From an uncultured Flavobacteriales bacterium (GTDB taxonomy: Bacteria > Bacteroidota > Bacteroidia > Flavobacteriales_G > Salibacteraceae): 64,000 nt of DNA. Shown here piece after piece: positions 46,319 through 54,934 of this stretch; position 1 is the first letter of the stretch, and the number at the start of each line of letters is the position of its first letter. The stretch lies in assembly GCA_913020435.1 (NCBI GenBank), contig CAJVZZ010000006.1, positions 1-64,000 of the forward strand. The letters run 5' to 3'. Position numbers and translations under genes: made by a program. Under the pieces are notes generated by a model. That model worked only from the letters and a program-made list of their open reading frames with translations, was not told where the DNA came from and searched no databases.

Positions 46319-46366
46319 TATCACTCTTTATATTTCAGTTGCTTAATAAATGGTAAGAAAAGGTAC

Positions 46367-47479
46367 TTATTCCCACCACTTCTCTAATGGCAAATCAGCT
46401 CCAACTGCAAATCGTCCTCCAATTACTGGAGTCACATAACTCACTTGTTCTTCAATTGCTTTTTTAGTAAACCTTAGAATTGGATCTTGCCAAACATGTG
46501 GTGCTAAATCAAATGCTCCCCAATGGATAGGCATAAGTGTTTTTCCTTTAACATCTATACCTGCTTGAACTGATTCCTCAGGCATCATATGTATTGCTGC
46601 CCAATCCTCATTATACTGACCACATTCTATCATGGCAAAATCAAATGGTCCTAGTTTTTCGCCTATTTCTTTAAAGTGAGTTCCGTAGCCACCATCTCCG
46701 CTAAAATAGATATTGTCTTTTTTACCTTGAATTACCCAGCTCGCCCATTGTGTTTTATTCCTGTCATTAATAGCTCTTCCAGAAAAATGTCTAGAAGGTG
46801 CTGCTGTAAATGTCAATCCGTTGAAATCTGCATTTTGCCACCAATCTAATTCAGTAATATTTTCTGCTGGTACGCCCCAAGATTTTAGATGAGATCCTAC
46901 ACCGAGTGCTGTAAAAAAGTGATCCGTTTTATCTTTCAACTTTAAGATAGACTCATGGTCTAAATGATCGTAATGATCGTGAGAAATAATGATAGCATCA
47001 ATGTGAGGCAATTCTTCAAAATTTATCGGTTCTTCATAACCAAAACGCTGGGTCATAAAACCTACGGGAGCAGATGAAGCTCCAAGCATTGGATCAATGA
47101 AAATAGTTTTTCCATCAATTTCAAGCATAACTGCAGAGTGACCGTACCAAGTTATGTAGCTTAATGAATCCACATGAGTTTCATTGCCTTCTTCCCAATC
47201 AGTAGGTAAGGGTTTACTTGGGTTTTTTCCTTTTGGTGGTGAAAGAAAAGCCAACAACATTCCAGGTATTTTTGAAAGCTTTATATCCATGCTAGTTTCA
47301 ATAAGGTTTTCAAATCCACCCTCTCCATAGTGATCAGATTGTTTTACCCTTTCTAAATCGGCACCTTCGGGCTTTTGACCAAATTGAGGAGAAAAAGAAA
47401 CAAATGCAGTAACGCCTATGGCAAACAGAACTATTACAAATAACACGATCATAACAAAACGTTTTAAGAATATAAGCAT
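46367..47479 (-). CDS. MBL-fold metallohydrolase (NAPE-PLD-like)
   Basis: A 370-residue membrane-anchored metallo-beta-lactamase-fold enzyme. An N-terminal hydrophobic segment (residues 8-28) is followed by the hydrolase domain: WYGHSAVMLEIDGKTIFIDP, IIISHDHYDHLDH (the HxHxDH zinc motif), PSRHFSGRAINDRNKTQW and FSGDGGYGTHF, then MPIHWGAFDLA. The WYGHS and HFSGR motifs place it in the UlaG/NAPE-PLD-like branch, so a phosphodiesterase acting on lipids or similar substrates is possible. Not in an obvious operon. Confidence 0.9.
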   Translation of the reverse strand: MLIFLKRFVMIVLFVIVLFAIGVTAFVSFSPQFGQKPEGADLERVKQSDHYGEGGFENLIETSMDIKLSKIPGMLLAFLSPPKGKNPSKPLPTDWEEGNETHVDSLSYITWYGHSAVMLEIDGKTIFIDPMLGASSAPVGFMTQRFGYEEPINFEELPHIDAIIISHDHYDHLDHESILKLKDKTDHFFTALGVGSHLKSWGVPAENITELDWWQNADFNGLTFTAAPSRHFSGRAINDRNKTQWASWVIQGKKDNIYFSGDGGYGTHFKEIGEKLGPFDFAMIECGQYNEDWAAIHMMPEESVQAGIDVKGKTLMPIHWGAFDLAPHVWQDPILRFTKKAIEEQVSYVTPVIGGRFAVGADLPLEKWWE

Positions 47480-47672
47480 AACAAGAAACTTGATTAAAAA
47501 TAAGTTCGTACAATAGTATTAAAGAGCGTTGGAATAACTCTAAAACATTATAAGGATGTTTGAATACAAATCGCAGATTTTTACTTTCAATTCCCTATTC
47601 TGATTTCAAGACAATAGACACAGCAAATGATAATTTAAGAACTTGAAAGGTTCCTAATAAAAGAGCTTAAAA

Positions 47673-49415
47673 TTAAACTGAATCCCCTCTAACATCAGAA
47701 TTAACATCGTAGATATGATCACCTAACTTCTCAGCTGAAGATATTAAATCAACGAATATCAATCCAGCTTTTATATTATAATCGCCTTTTTCAATACTCT
47801 TGAGATGTTGTTTTCTAAACTTAGATCTAAGGTAATTGATTTCATCTTCTACTTTTCTAGCATCATCTTTCTCAACATTAGCATAAGATCCATCAAGATT
47901 ATCTTGCATGATTAAGATAGCCTCATTTACTTTCAGAAAAAGCTCTATTAAATGTTCGCGCTGCTCTGGTGTAAACCACACCTTTTCTTCAACCTTACGC
48001 TCAATCACCTTAGACATTTGATACATTACGTCTGCCGCTCTTTCCAAATCGTTAATGGCACTTAACATACTTCGGATAGTAATAGAGCTTTTTTCGGATA
48101 ATTCAGTTTCTGAGAGTTTAATTAAATATTGGCCTACCTCTACCTCTAACTGATCAGCAATATCTTCATATTTATGTATCTTTTTTAGCTTTTTCCGAAT
48201 AACAGAAGCATCGGTTTCTAAAAGAAGCAGATCTAAATGTTTCATCATCTTAGCAATAACTTTCCCGAAATTGCTTATCTCTTTTTTGGCTTCTAGAAGT
48301 GATAATTCCACGGAAGCCATAACACCACCACCAATATACTCTAATGAAAATTTCTCATCATCTTCATCTTTTGGCTTTACCATTTTCTCTGCTATTGCAG
48401 CTAGTTTATGAGCGAATCCAATTAACACCACCACATTAATTAGATTAAACATAGTATGAAATGCCGACAATCCATAAGTAACAGATGTAACACGTGTTTT
48501 CATATCATCTTCATTCAAGTTAGCTAAATCAATATTATTGCCCCATTGCAATGGAGAAGGAAAGCCCATACCCATAGCAACAAACTCTACGAACTGAAGG
48601 AAAAACGGAAAAATCAATAACATCCACGTTACTCCAATAATATTGAATAATGAGTGAATTCTTGCCGAACGTTTCGCATGCACATTTCCTACTATTGATG
48701 CCAACTCAGCCGTAATTGTTGTACCAATATTTTCTCCTAAAACCATCGCTGCAGCTACATCAAAAGGAATCCAACCTTTTGCCACTAACACCAAGGTAAT
48801 TGTCATTGATGCACTTGAAGACTGCACTACAATCGTTAAAATTGTGCCTATTGCAATAAAAATAAAATAAGAACCATATCCCCAATTTGCAAAAGCTTGT
48901 AAGAACTGCAATATATCAGGGTTATGTTTAATATCAGGCACAGCACTTTTAAGAAAATCCAGCCCCATAAAGAGCAATGCAAACCCAATTAAAAACTCAG
49001 CCCAAAACCGCCAATTACCCTTTCGAATAAACATCATGGGAAAAGCGACAGCAATTATTGGTAGTGCCATAGCGGCAATCTTTATTTTAAAACCAAGAAT
49101 AGAAACCAGCCATGCGGTTATGGTTGTCCCAATGTTTGCACCCATCATAATTCCTGCCGATTGAATTAGTGAAAGCAAACCTGCATTCACAAAACTCACA
49201 GTCATTACAGTGGTTACAGAAGAAGATTGAACCAACGCAGTAATCAAAAAACCAGAAAGCACTCCTAAGTAGCGATTCCTAGTCATAGTGCCCAAAACTT
49301 TTTTAAGCTGAGCTCCTGCTGCCTTTTGAATGCCTTCGCTCATCACCTTCATCCCATAGATAAAGAACCCTAGGGCGCCCACTACTTTTAACGCATCAAA
49401 TACTCCAAATTCCAT
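47673..49415 (-). CDS. Na+/phosphate cotransporter with PhoU-like C-terminal domain
   Basis: A 580-residue NptA/PNaS-family transporter. Two inverted Na/Pi cotransport repeats each contain the QSSS signature (ALVQSSSVTTVMTVSF and VVQSSSASMTITLVL), within 8-9 spans; the C-terminal ~200 residues are a helical PhoU-like domain. The frame extends to a GTG at 49430, but that codon overlaps a -7 box, so the ATG at 49415 is preferred. Divergent from an OprO/P-type porin across a region with Pho-box-like repeats, indicating joint phosphate acquisition. Confidence 0.93.
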   Translation of the reverse strand: MEFGVFDALKVVGALGFFIYGMKVMSEGIQKAAGAQLKKVLGTMTRNRYLGVLSGFLITALVQSSSVTTVMTVSFVNAGLLSLIQSAGIMMGANIGTTITAWLVSILGFKIKIAAMALPIIAVAFPMMFIRKGNWRFWAEFLIGFALLFMGLDFLKSAVPDIKHNPDILQFLQAFANWGYGSYFIFIAIGTILTIVVQSSSASMTITLVLVAKGWIPFDVAAAMVLGENIGTTITAELASIVGNVHAKRSARIHSLFNIIGVTWMLLIFPFFLQFVEFVAMGMGFPSPLQWGNNIDLANLNEDDMKTRVTSVTYGLSAFHTMFNLINVVVLIGFAHKLAAIAEKMVKPKDEDDEKFSLEYIGGGVMASVELSLLEAKKEISNFGKVIAKMMKHLDLLLLETDASVIRKKLKKIHKYEDIADQLEVEVGQYLIKLSETELSEKSSITIRSMLSAINDLERAADVMYQMSKVIERKVEEKVWFTPEQREHLIELFLKVNEAILIMQDNLDGSYANVEKDDARKVEDEINYLRSKFRKQHLKSIEKGDYNIKAGLIFVDLISSAEKLGDHIYDVNSDVRGDSV

Positions 49416-49429
49416 GACCAGATTTTTCA

Positions 49430-49437
49430 CAAAAATA
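49430..49437 (-). promoter_or_regulatory. -7 box for the Na/Pi transporter gene
   Basis: The minus strand reads TATTTTTG (plus-strand CAAAAATA), a TAnnTTTG match ending 15 bases before the ATG at 49415. The GTG at 49430 overlaps it and so cannot be the start. Confidence 0.55.
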
Positions 49438-49468
49438 CCTTAGGATTTTACCCAGTAATTATGTTCAA

Positions 49469-49485
49469 TGTTAACTAAATGTTAG
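49469..49485 (-). promoter_or_regulatory. Pho-box-like direct repeat facing the Na/Pi transporter
   Basis: Plus strand TGTTAACTAAATGTTAG; read on the minus strand it is CTAACA, five bases, TTAACA: two half-sites with an 11-bp period, as in Bacillus-type PhoP boxes (TTAACA). It lies 32 bases upstream of the minus-strand -7 box, in an activator position. Inference from motif and neighbours. Confidence 0.45.
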
Positions 49486-49543
49486 GCTTTTTAACATTTA
49501 AAAACCCATTCCTCCTGAATAGCCCGTAAAACCTAAGGAAATA

Positions 49544-49577
49544 CATTAAGGTTATGTAAACATTAAGATTACGTTAA
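49544..49577 (+). promoter_or_regulatory. Pho-box-like double direct repeat facing the porin
   Basis: Two tandem 17-bp units, 14 of 17 positions identical when aligned from 49543 and 49560. Each unit holds two half-sites with an 11-bp period: CATTAA (49544), TGTAAA (49555), CATTAA (49561), CGTTAA (49572). The last half-site ends 20 bases before the porin -7 box, where an activator would contact RNA polymerase. Confidence 0.45.
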
Positions 49578-49597
49578 AACTTAGAAAAAAACTCTAA

Positions 49598-49605
49598 TAG
49601 TTTTG
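49598..49605 (+). promoter_or_regulatory. -7 box for the phosphate porin gene
   Basis: TAGTTTTG, ending 28 bases before the ATG at 49634. There is no good -33 element; the tandem repeats just upstream occupy that position, as expected for an activator-dependent promoter. Confidence 0.55.
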
Positions 49606-49633
49606 CAGCACATATTAACCCTACATATCTATA

Positions 49634-50794
49634 ATGTTAAGAAAAGTACTCGTTTTCTTTATCTCAATATTAATTTCAGTTGGTTCTTTTGGTCAAATTT
49701 CAAAACTTACCAAAGAGAAATACGCAAAAGGAATCCGCTTTACTGGCCCTGACAGCTCTTTCTATGTGAAATTTGGGCTAAGGATGCAAAATCTTGTAGT
49801 AGTTACCGCTCCAGAAGACGGACCAGCAGAAACGAGAGCATTAGTTAGACGATTCCGATTCAAATTTGATGGATGGATACTAAATCCTGATTTTATTTAT
49901 AAGATTGAAGTAGGGCAATCTAATATTGATGTCGGCGGTGGTAGTAATTTATTGCTTGACGCTGTCTTAAAATACCACGCAGGAAAAAACTTATGGATAT
50001 GGTTTGGCCAAACTAAGCTACCAGGGAATAGAGAAAGAGTTGTTTCATCTCAAGCCTTAGAAACAGTAGATCGAAGTGCATTAAATTCTGCTTTTAATGT
50101 TGACAGAGATATGGGGCTTCAATTAAGGCACTCAATAAATTTAGGTAAAACGGTGATTCGAGAAGCTGCTTCCGTTAGCGGTGGTGAAGGACGGAATTGG
50201 TCGGTGGGAAATTCTGGAGGATTGTGTTATACTGGTCGGATAGAAGTTTTACCTATGGGTAATTTTTCTAGTAAAGGAGACTATTTCCTAGCTGATCTTA
50301 AGCACGAACAAAAACCTAAAATTGCTTTTGGTGCAACATATGATTTGAATGATCTAGCATCAAAATCGAAAGGTCAAAGGGGAACGGAACTTCAATTTCA
50401 ACGTTCGTTGCATAGTTACATGGCAGATATACTTTTTAAATTTAAAGGTTTCTCTATATTCTCTGAGTTTATTCAAAAGGAAACAAATGATCCCTACGGA
50501 AGGAAAGAAAAATTTCTTGACCCTACAATAACAGGAACTTTTACAACTGGTTATGGCTTTAATGGTCAAGCAGGCTATGTTACAAAATCAGGCTGGGGTG
50601 CAGTTGGACGTTTTACTAATGTAACTCCAGATTCTGAAACTTTACTAACTGAAAACAATCAATACACTCTTGCATTTTCAAAGTATATCGTTAACCATAA
50701 GTTTAAAATTCAAACCGATGGAACTTACATTGATAACCTCGGGACTAAAGCAAATGTATTTATGTGGAGATTCCACATGGAAGTTGGATTTTAA
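49634..50794 (+). CDS. OprO/OprP-type phosphate-selective porin
   Basis: A 386-residue outer-membrane porin. Signal peptide residues 1-20 (cut after SFGQ). RMQNLVVVTAPEDGP, RRFRFKFDGWILNPDFIYKI and the repeated amphipathic strands (WIWFGQTKLPGNRERVVSSQ) are the OprO/P family pattern; the last residue is Phe, as required for barrel insertion (MWRFHMEVGF). The divergent Na/Pi cotransporter suggests that phosphate is taken through this porin and then across the inner membrane. Confidence 0.9.
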   Translation: MLRKVLVFFISILISVGSFGQISKLTKEKYAKGIRFTGPDSSFYVKFGLRMQNLVVVTAPEDGPAETRALVRRFRFKFDGWILNPDFIYKIEVGQSNIDVGGGSNLLLDAVLKYHAGKNLWIWFGQTKLPGNRERVVSSQALETVDRSALNSAFNVDRDMGLQLRHSINLGKTVIREAASVSGGEGRNWSVGNSGGLCYTGRIEVLPMGNFSSKGDYFLADLKHEQKPKIAFGATYDLNDLASKSKGQRGTELQFQRSLHSYMADILFKFKGFSIFSEFIQKETNDPYGRKEKFLDPTITGTFTTGYGFNGQAGYVTKSGWGAVGRFTNVTPDSETLLTENNQYTLAFSKYIVNHKFKIQTDGTYIDNLGTKANVFMWRFHMEVGF

Positions 50795-50797
50795 GAG

Positions 50798-51352
50798 TTA
50801 AATTCCATTTTTCTTCTCGAACATTTGAATTAATTCTTCATCCGAAAGAGTCAGATTTTTAATTGCTACTCGAGCGTCTTGTGCCAAAATATGATCCGGA
50901 TGTTTATCGATCACTTCTTGATATTTAGCTTCTGCAATTCCAAGATTATTCAAGTAATTATGATAAATAAATGCAATCAAATATTTAGTCTCTACGACTT
51001 TATCATTCGAAGGAAAACTTCTATTTAGTTGCTCAAAAATCTCAATACTTTTAATAAACTGGCCAATACCCATTCGTAATTCACCCGATTTAAACATGAA
51101 TTCAGAGGAAACACTGTCCTTTAAATTATTGAGTGAATACGTGAAATAGAGTTTGGAAAGTTTTGAAGCTTTCATAGTGTCCACAAACCCTCCCTGAACT
51201 GCCATCAATGATTTTTCCATTGCCATAATTTCATCAAAAGCCTCTTTCTTTATTTCTTCAGCCGTAAGCTGTTTCGGCTTTGAACCTTCAGAATTATCAC
51301 ATGCACCAAATGCAATTGCTAGAACTATCAGAATAATTACTCGTTTCATCAT
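50798..51352 (-). CDS. Hypothetical TPR-like lipoprotein
   Basis: A 184-residue lipoprotein: hydrophobic residues 4-14 and lipobox FGAC (Cys18). The C-terminal half carries tetratricopeptide-like helices (IEIFEQLNRSFPSNDKVVE, then NLGIAEAKYQEVIDKHPDH). It is the last gene of the ruvX-def operon: its ATG overlaps the def stop by 4 bases (ATGA). Role unknown, possibly a scaffold in the envelope. Confidence 0.8.
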   Translation of the reverse strand: MMKRVIILIVLAIAFGACDNSEGSKPKQLTAEEIKKEAFDEIMAMEKSLMAVQGGFVDTMKASKLSKLYFTYSLNNLKDSVSSEFMFKSGELRMGIGQFIKSIEIFEQLNRSFPSNDKVVETKYLIAFIYHNYLNNLGIAEAKYQEVIDKHPDHILAQDARVAIKNLTLSDEELIQMFEKKNGI

Positions 51353-51939
51353 TTTGCAAATCTCATTTTATAACCAGGATCAATATTACCTTTCTTAATA
51401 TTCGTAAGCTTCCTTTGCATCAACCTTTTTTTAATCGGGCTAACTTTATCCGTGAATAGCACTCCTTCGATATGATCATATTCATGTTGAATAACTCTTG
51501 CGGCAAAACCTTCATAGGTTTCTTCTTTCAATTTCCAGTTTTCATCAAAATACTCAATCGTTACATTTTCAGGTCGATTCACATCTGCTCTAATTTCAGG
51601 TATACTTAAACAACCTTCCTCAAATGCCCAATCATCACCAGTTTCTTCAACGACAATTGGATTGATAAATACTTTTTTGAAATCTTTCAGATTTTCATAT
51701 TCGTCTCGTTCTTCTGGATCTTTAGAGTTTTTATAATCATCAGCATATCGAGTTGCATCAACAATAAACACTCTGATATTCATACCGACTTGTGGTGCTG
51801 CTAAGCCTACACCGTTTGCAGCATACATAGTTTCAAACATATCCTTTAATATTTGCTTTACAGCCGGATCCTTTTCTTCTAACTCTTCACATTCTTTTCT
51901 AAGAACAGGGTGTCCATAGGCATAAATGGGCAACTTCAT
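51349..51939 (-). CDS. def: Peptide deformylase
   Basis: Removes the formyl group from N-terminal formyl-Met of nascent proteins. All three motifs are present: GVGLAAPQVG at residues 43-52, EEGCLSIP at 107-114 (Cys110 metal ligand) and HEYDH at 152-156 (two His ligands and the catalytic Glu). The 196-residue length is normal; an insertion around 71-90 (DDYKNSKDPEERDEYEN) is usual in Bacteroidota. It overlaps ruvX upstream by 4 bases. Confidence 0.97.
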   Translation of the reverse strand: MKLPIYAYGHPVLRKECEELEEKDPAVKQILKDMFETMYAANGVGLAAPQVGMNIRVFIVDATRYADDYKNSKDPEERDEYENLKDFKKVFINPIVVEETGDDWAFEEGCLSIPEIRADVNRPENVTIEYFDENWKLKEETYEGFAARVIQHEYDHIEGVLFTDKVSPIKKRLMQRKLTNIKKGNIDPGYKMRFAK

Positions 51940-52355
51940 AATATATTTTTTGCAGATAAATAAGATTGTAAAATTATAGTAGCACTTACCTCGTCAAGCA
52001 GTTCTTTTTTTCGTCTGTTCTTTTTCTTTACTCCGCTAGTAATAAGACTATCCATTGCTAAGCTTGAAGTAAATCGTTCATCAACTCTTTTAACGGGAAG
52101 ATCAGGAAGTAATTTCCTAACCTTACTCAAAAATGACTGAATATCTCTTTCTACATCATTCAGTTCATTATTCCAACGTCTTGCCTCACCAACAACAAGC
52201 ATTTCAACTTCTTCCTTCTGAGTATAATCAAAAATAAATTGAGGCGCTTCCGCGGAACTTACAGTCGTCAATCCTGTTGCAATGATTTGCAATGAATCAG
52301 TCACCGCAATTCCAACGCGTTTTGTTCCATAATCTATTGCCATAACTCTTGCCAT
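51936..52355 (-). CDS. ruvX: RuvX/YqgF-type Holliday junction resolvase-like protein
   Basis: An RNase H-fold protein (139 aa) implicated in 16S rRNA 5' processing and as a putative Holliday junction resolvase. MAIDYGTKRVGIAVTD (Asp active-site strand), VVGEARRWNNE and DERFTSSLA are the family motifs. The ATG at 52355 is chosen: a TTG-type codon 15 bases upstream overlaps a -7 box. First gene of the ruvX-def-TPR lipoprotein operon. Confidence 0.95.
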   Translation of the reverse strand: MARVMAIDYGTKRVGIAVTDSLQIIATGLTTVSSAEAPQFIFDYTQKEEVEMLVVGEARRWNNELNDVERDIQSFLSKVRKLLPDLPVKRVDERFTSSLAMDSLITSGVKKKNRRKKELLDEVSATIILQSYLSAKNIL

Positions 52356-52367
52356 AATTTTACTTTG

Positions 52368-52375
52368 CAAAGATA
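52368..52375 (-). promoter_or_regulatory. -7 box for ruvX-def
   Basis: The minus strand reads TATCTTTG (plus-strand CAAAGATA), ending 13 bases before the ruvX ATG at 52355. It overlaps the alternative start at 52370. Confidence 0.5.
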
Positions 52376-52419
52376 TATAGTTAACTCAAGATTAGTATTC
52401 GAATATTAGCTTCAAATCC

Positions 52420-52427
52420 TACTTTTG
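52420..52427 (+). promoter_or_regulatory. -7 box for the dapD operon
   Basis: TACTTTTG, ending 19 bases before the ATG at 52446. The TTG codon inside it (52425) is in frame with dapD and would be the upstream start; the box argues against that. Confidence 0.55.
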
Positions 52428-52445
52428 CCAAAAGAATTAGCAACG

Positions 52446-53255
52446 ATGCGAGAAAAAATAGAATCTGCTTGGGAAAACCGGGAATTACTGAAGAAATCAG
52501 AATATCAAGAAACTATTAGAACAGTAGTTGCAAAGCTAGATGAAGGCGAATTGCGCGTTGCTGAACCAAAAGCTGATGGTACATGGAAAGTAAACGAATG
52601 GGTTAAAAAAGCTGTTGTTATGTATTTTCCTATTCAAAAAATGGAAACCATTGAAGTTGGTCCTTTTGAGTTTCACGATAAAATTGCTTTAAAAACAAAC
52701 TATAAAGAAAAAGGTGTTCGTGTTGTGCCTCATGCAATTGCTCGATACGGTTCTTACGTTGCCAAGGGCGTAATCATGATGCCTTCTTACATAAACATCG
52801 GTGCATATGTGGACTCAGGAACTATGGTCGACACATGGGCCACTGTTGGTTCTTGCGCTCAAATCGGGAAAAATGTTCACTTGAGTGGTGGTGTTGGTAT
52901 TGGCGGAGTTTTAGAACCTTTGCAAGCAGCTCCTGTTGTTATTGAAGATAATGCATTTATTGGCTCAAGATGTATTGTGGTAGAAGGCGTAAGAGTAGAA
53001 TCGGAAGCGGTGCTAGGCGCGAATGTGGTACTGACAGCAAGCACCAAAATTATTGACGTAAGCGGAGACGAACCTATCTTCTATAAAGGTCGAATTCCAG
53101 CAGGTTCCGTGGTAATTCCCGGAACAATGCCAAAAAAATTCTCTGCTGGAGAATACCAAGTTCCTTGTGCATTAATCATTGGAAAGAGAAAAGAAAGCAC
53201 TGATAAGAAAACATCCTTAAATAACGCGTTGAGAGAATACGACGTAGCAATATAA
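52446..53255 (+). CDS. dapD: 2,3,4,5-tetrahydropyridine-2,6-dicarboxylate N-succinyltransferase
   Basis: Succinylates tetrahydrodipicolinate in lysine and diaminopimelate synthesis. The 269-residue protein from ATG 52446 has the left-handed beta-helix hexapeptide repeats (MMPSYINIGAYVDSGTMVD, TWATVGSCAQIGKNVHLSGG, NAFIGSRCIVVEGVRVES) characteristic of DapD. The N-terminal helical domain (MREKIESAWENRELL) is normal. The next gene starts at the base after the stop. Confidence 0.97.
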   Translation: MREKIESAWENRELLKKSEYQETIRTVVAKLDEGELRVAEPKADGTWKVNEWVKKAVVMYFPIQKMETIEVGPFEFHDKIALKTNYKEKGVRVVPHAIARYGSYVAKGVIMMPSYINIGAYVDSGTMVDTWATVGSCAQIGKNVHLSGGVGIGGVLEPLQAAPVVIEDNAFIGSRCIVVEGVRVESEAVLGANVVLTASTKIIDVSGDEPIFYKGRIPAGSVVIPGTMPKKFSAGEYQVPCALIIGKRKESTDKKTSLNNALREYDVAI

Positions 53256-54365
53256 ATGAATCTAGGATTTGATGCAAAACGTGCATTTCACAATGCAAGT
53301 GGATTGGGGAATTACAGTCGATTCGTAATACGAACTTTGGCTGAGAATTTTCCAGAATCCTCTTACCTATTATTCAACCCCAAAGGGAGTGATAAATGGG
53401 AGTTGAATACCCATGAATCCATTCAAGAAGTACTTCCACCTAAAAACGCTTGGAGGTCTTATTGGCGATCATTTCAAGGAAGTAAAAAAGTAACTGAGTT
53501 CAATCTTGATGTTTACCACGGATTAAGCAACGAACTTCCGTTTGGAATAGCTTCGAGTAAAGCGAATAAAGTCGTTACCATTCACGATTTAATTTTCAAA
53601 AGATTTCCGGAGTTATACCAGGCTCCAGATCGTTTTATTTATGATAAAAAATTTAAGCATGCTGTTTCTGTTGCCAATACTGTGGTTGCAGTAAGCGAAA
53701 CTACCAAACAAGATATCATGACTTTTTATGATATTCCTGAAGAAAAAATCAAGGTAATCTATCAAGGATGCAATCCTCTTTTTTATCAATTATCATCGGA
53801 AGAAAACCTTAACCTAACTCGAGAAAAATATAACCTTCCCAAAGATTTTATCATTTGCGTAGGAACTATTGAAGAACGCAAAAATGGATTGCAAATTCTT
53901 AAAGCATTAGTCAATTGTAATATTGATATTCCAATTGTATTTGTCGGACGCCCTACGAAATATAAAGAGCTAATACTTTGTGAAATAGCAGAACATAATC
54001 AGTTGAAAAATAGGGTCATTTTTATTGAAAACGCCAATAACGAAGAGCTCAAAGAATTATACCAATTGGCTCAAATTAGCTTATATCCTAGCATTTTTGA
54101 AGGATTTGGAATTCCTGTTCTAGAAAGTATAGCAGCAGGAACTCCCGTTATTACGAATAAAGCGGGTTGCTTTAAAGAGGCAGGTGGCGAAGCTGCATTT
54201 TATGTTAATCCGAATAACTCAGAGGAATTTGGAGAAGCAATTAAATTGCTAACGGAAAATGCGGAAATACTCAATCGCTTAAAATTAGCCGCGACCAATC
54301 ATTTAGAGAATTTTAAAGAAGCTGAGCTAGCCGCTCAACTTATATCAATTTACAAACAGGCTTAA
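53256..54365 (+). CDS. Group 1 (GT4-like) glycosyltransferase
   Basis: A 369-residue GT-B glycosyltransferase. FICVGTIEERKNGLQIL precedes the C-terminal Rossmann domain, and YPSIFEGFGIPVLESIAAG contains the E-x7-E nucleotide-sugar-binding motif. There is no membrane span. The donor and acceptor are unknown. It abuts dapD directly and overlaps the tsaC gene by one base (TAATG), so it is expressed with lysine-synthesis and tRNA-modification genes, but I infer no functional link. Confidence 0.92.
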   Translation: MNLGFDAKRAFHNASGLGNYSRFVIRTLAENFPESSYLLFNPKGSDKWELNTHESIQEVLPPKNAWRSYWRSFQGSKKVTEFNLDVYHGLSNELPFGIASSKANKVVTIHDLIFKRFPELYQAPDRFIYDKKFKHAVSVANTVVAVSETTKQDIMTFYDIPEEKIKVIYQGCNPLFYQLSSEENLNLTREKYNLPKDFIICVGTIEERKNGLQILKALVNCNIDIPIVFVGRPTKYKELILCEIAEHNQLKNRVIFIENANNEELKELYQLAQISLYPSIFEGFGIPVLESIAAGTPVITNKAGCFKEAGGEAAFYVNPNNSEEFGEAIKLLTENAEILNRLKLAATNHLENFKEAELAAQLISIYKQA

Positions 54366-54934
54366 TGGATATAAAAGAAGAAATTCGTACAACAATCACG
54401 ACATTAAAAGAAGGTAAAGTCATTCTCTATCCTACCGATACTATTTTAGGATTAGGCTGTGATGCAACCCAGCAGGAAGCTTGTGATAAAATTGTAAAAA
54501 TCAAACAAAGTAGCACGTCCAAAAGCTTTGTTTGCCTTGTAAGTTCTGATGCGATGCTAAATAAAGTTATTAAGGATGTTCCAGAAATTGCCTGGGATTT
54601 ATTTGATGAAGCCGCAGAGCCACTGACGCTTATCCTTCCAAATGCTATTGGCTTAGCGAAAGGTGTAGCAGCTGAAGACGGCACTGCCGCATTTCGAATG
54701 ATTAAAGAAGGCCCCTTGCATCGAATTATTCACCAGTTTGGAAAACCGATCGTAAGCACCTCAGTCAATATTTCAGGAAATGCACCTGCACTTACATTAG
54801 AAGAGGTTGATCAAGAAATAAAAGAACAAGTCGATTATATTGTCAGTCAAAATGGGTTTCCAAAGGGCACAAAAAAACCTTCATCGATTATTAAAGTTGG
54901 ACTCGGAAGTGAAATTAAAATAATTCGACAGTGA
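54365..54934 (+). CDS. tsaC: L-threonylcarbamoyladenylate synthase (YrdC/Sua5 family)
   Basis: Makes threonylcarbamoyl-AMP for t6A37 modification of ANN-decoding tRNAs. The 189-residue YrdC-only form has YPTDTILGLGCDA at the N-terminus, KIKQSSTSKSFVCLVSS, and GKPIVSTSVNISGNAP. The Sua5 C-terminal domain is absent. It overlaps both neighbours by one base. Confidence 0.94.
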   Translation: MDIKEEIRTTITTLKEGKVILYPTDTILGLGCDATQQEACDKIVKIKQSSTSKSFVCLVSSDAMLNKVIKDVPEIAWDLFDEAAEPLTLILPNAIGLAKGVAAEDGTAAFRMIKEGPLHRIIHQFGKPIVSTSVNISGNAPALTLEEVDQEIKEQVDYIVSQNGFPKGTKKPSSIIKVGLGSEIKIIRQ

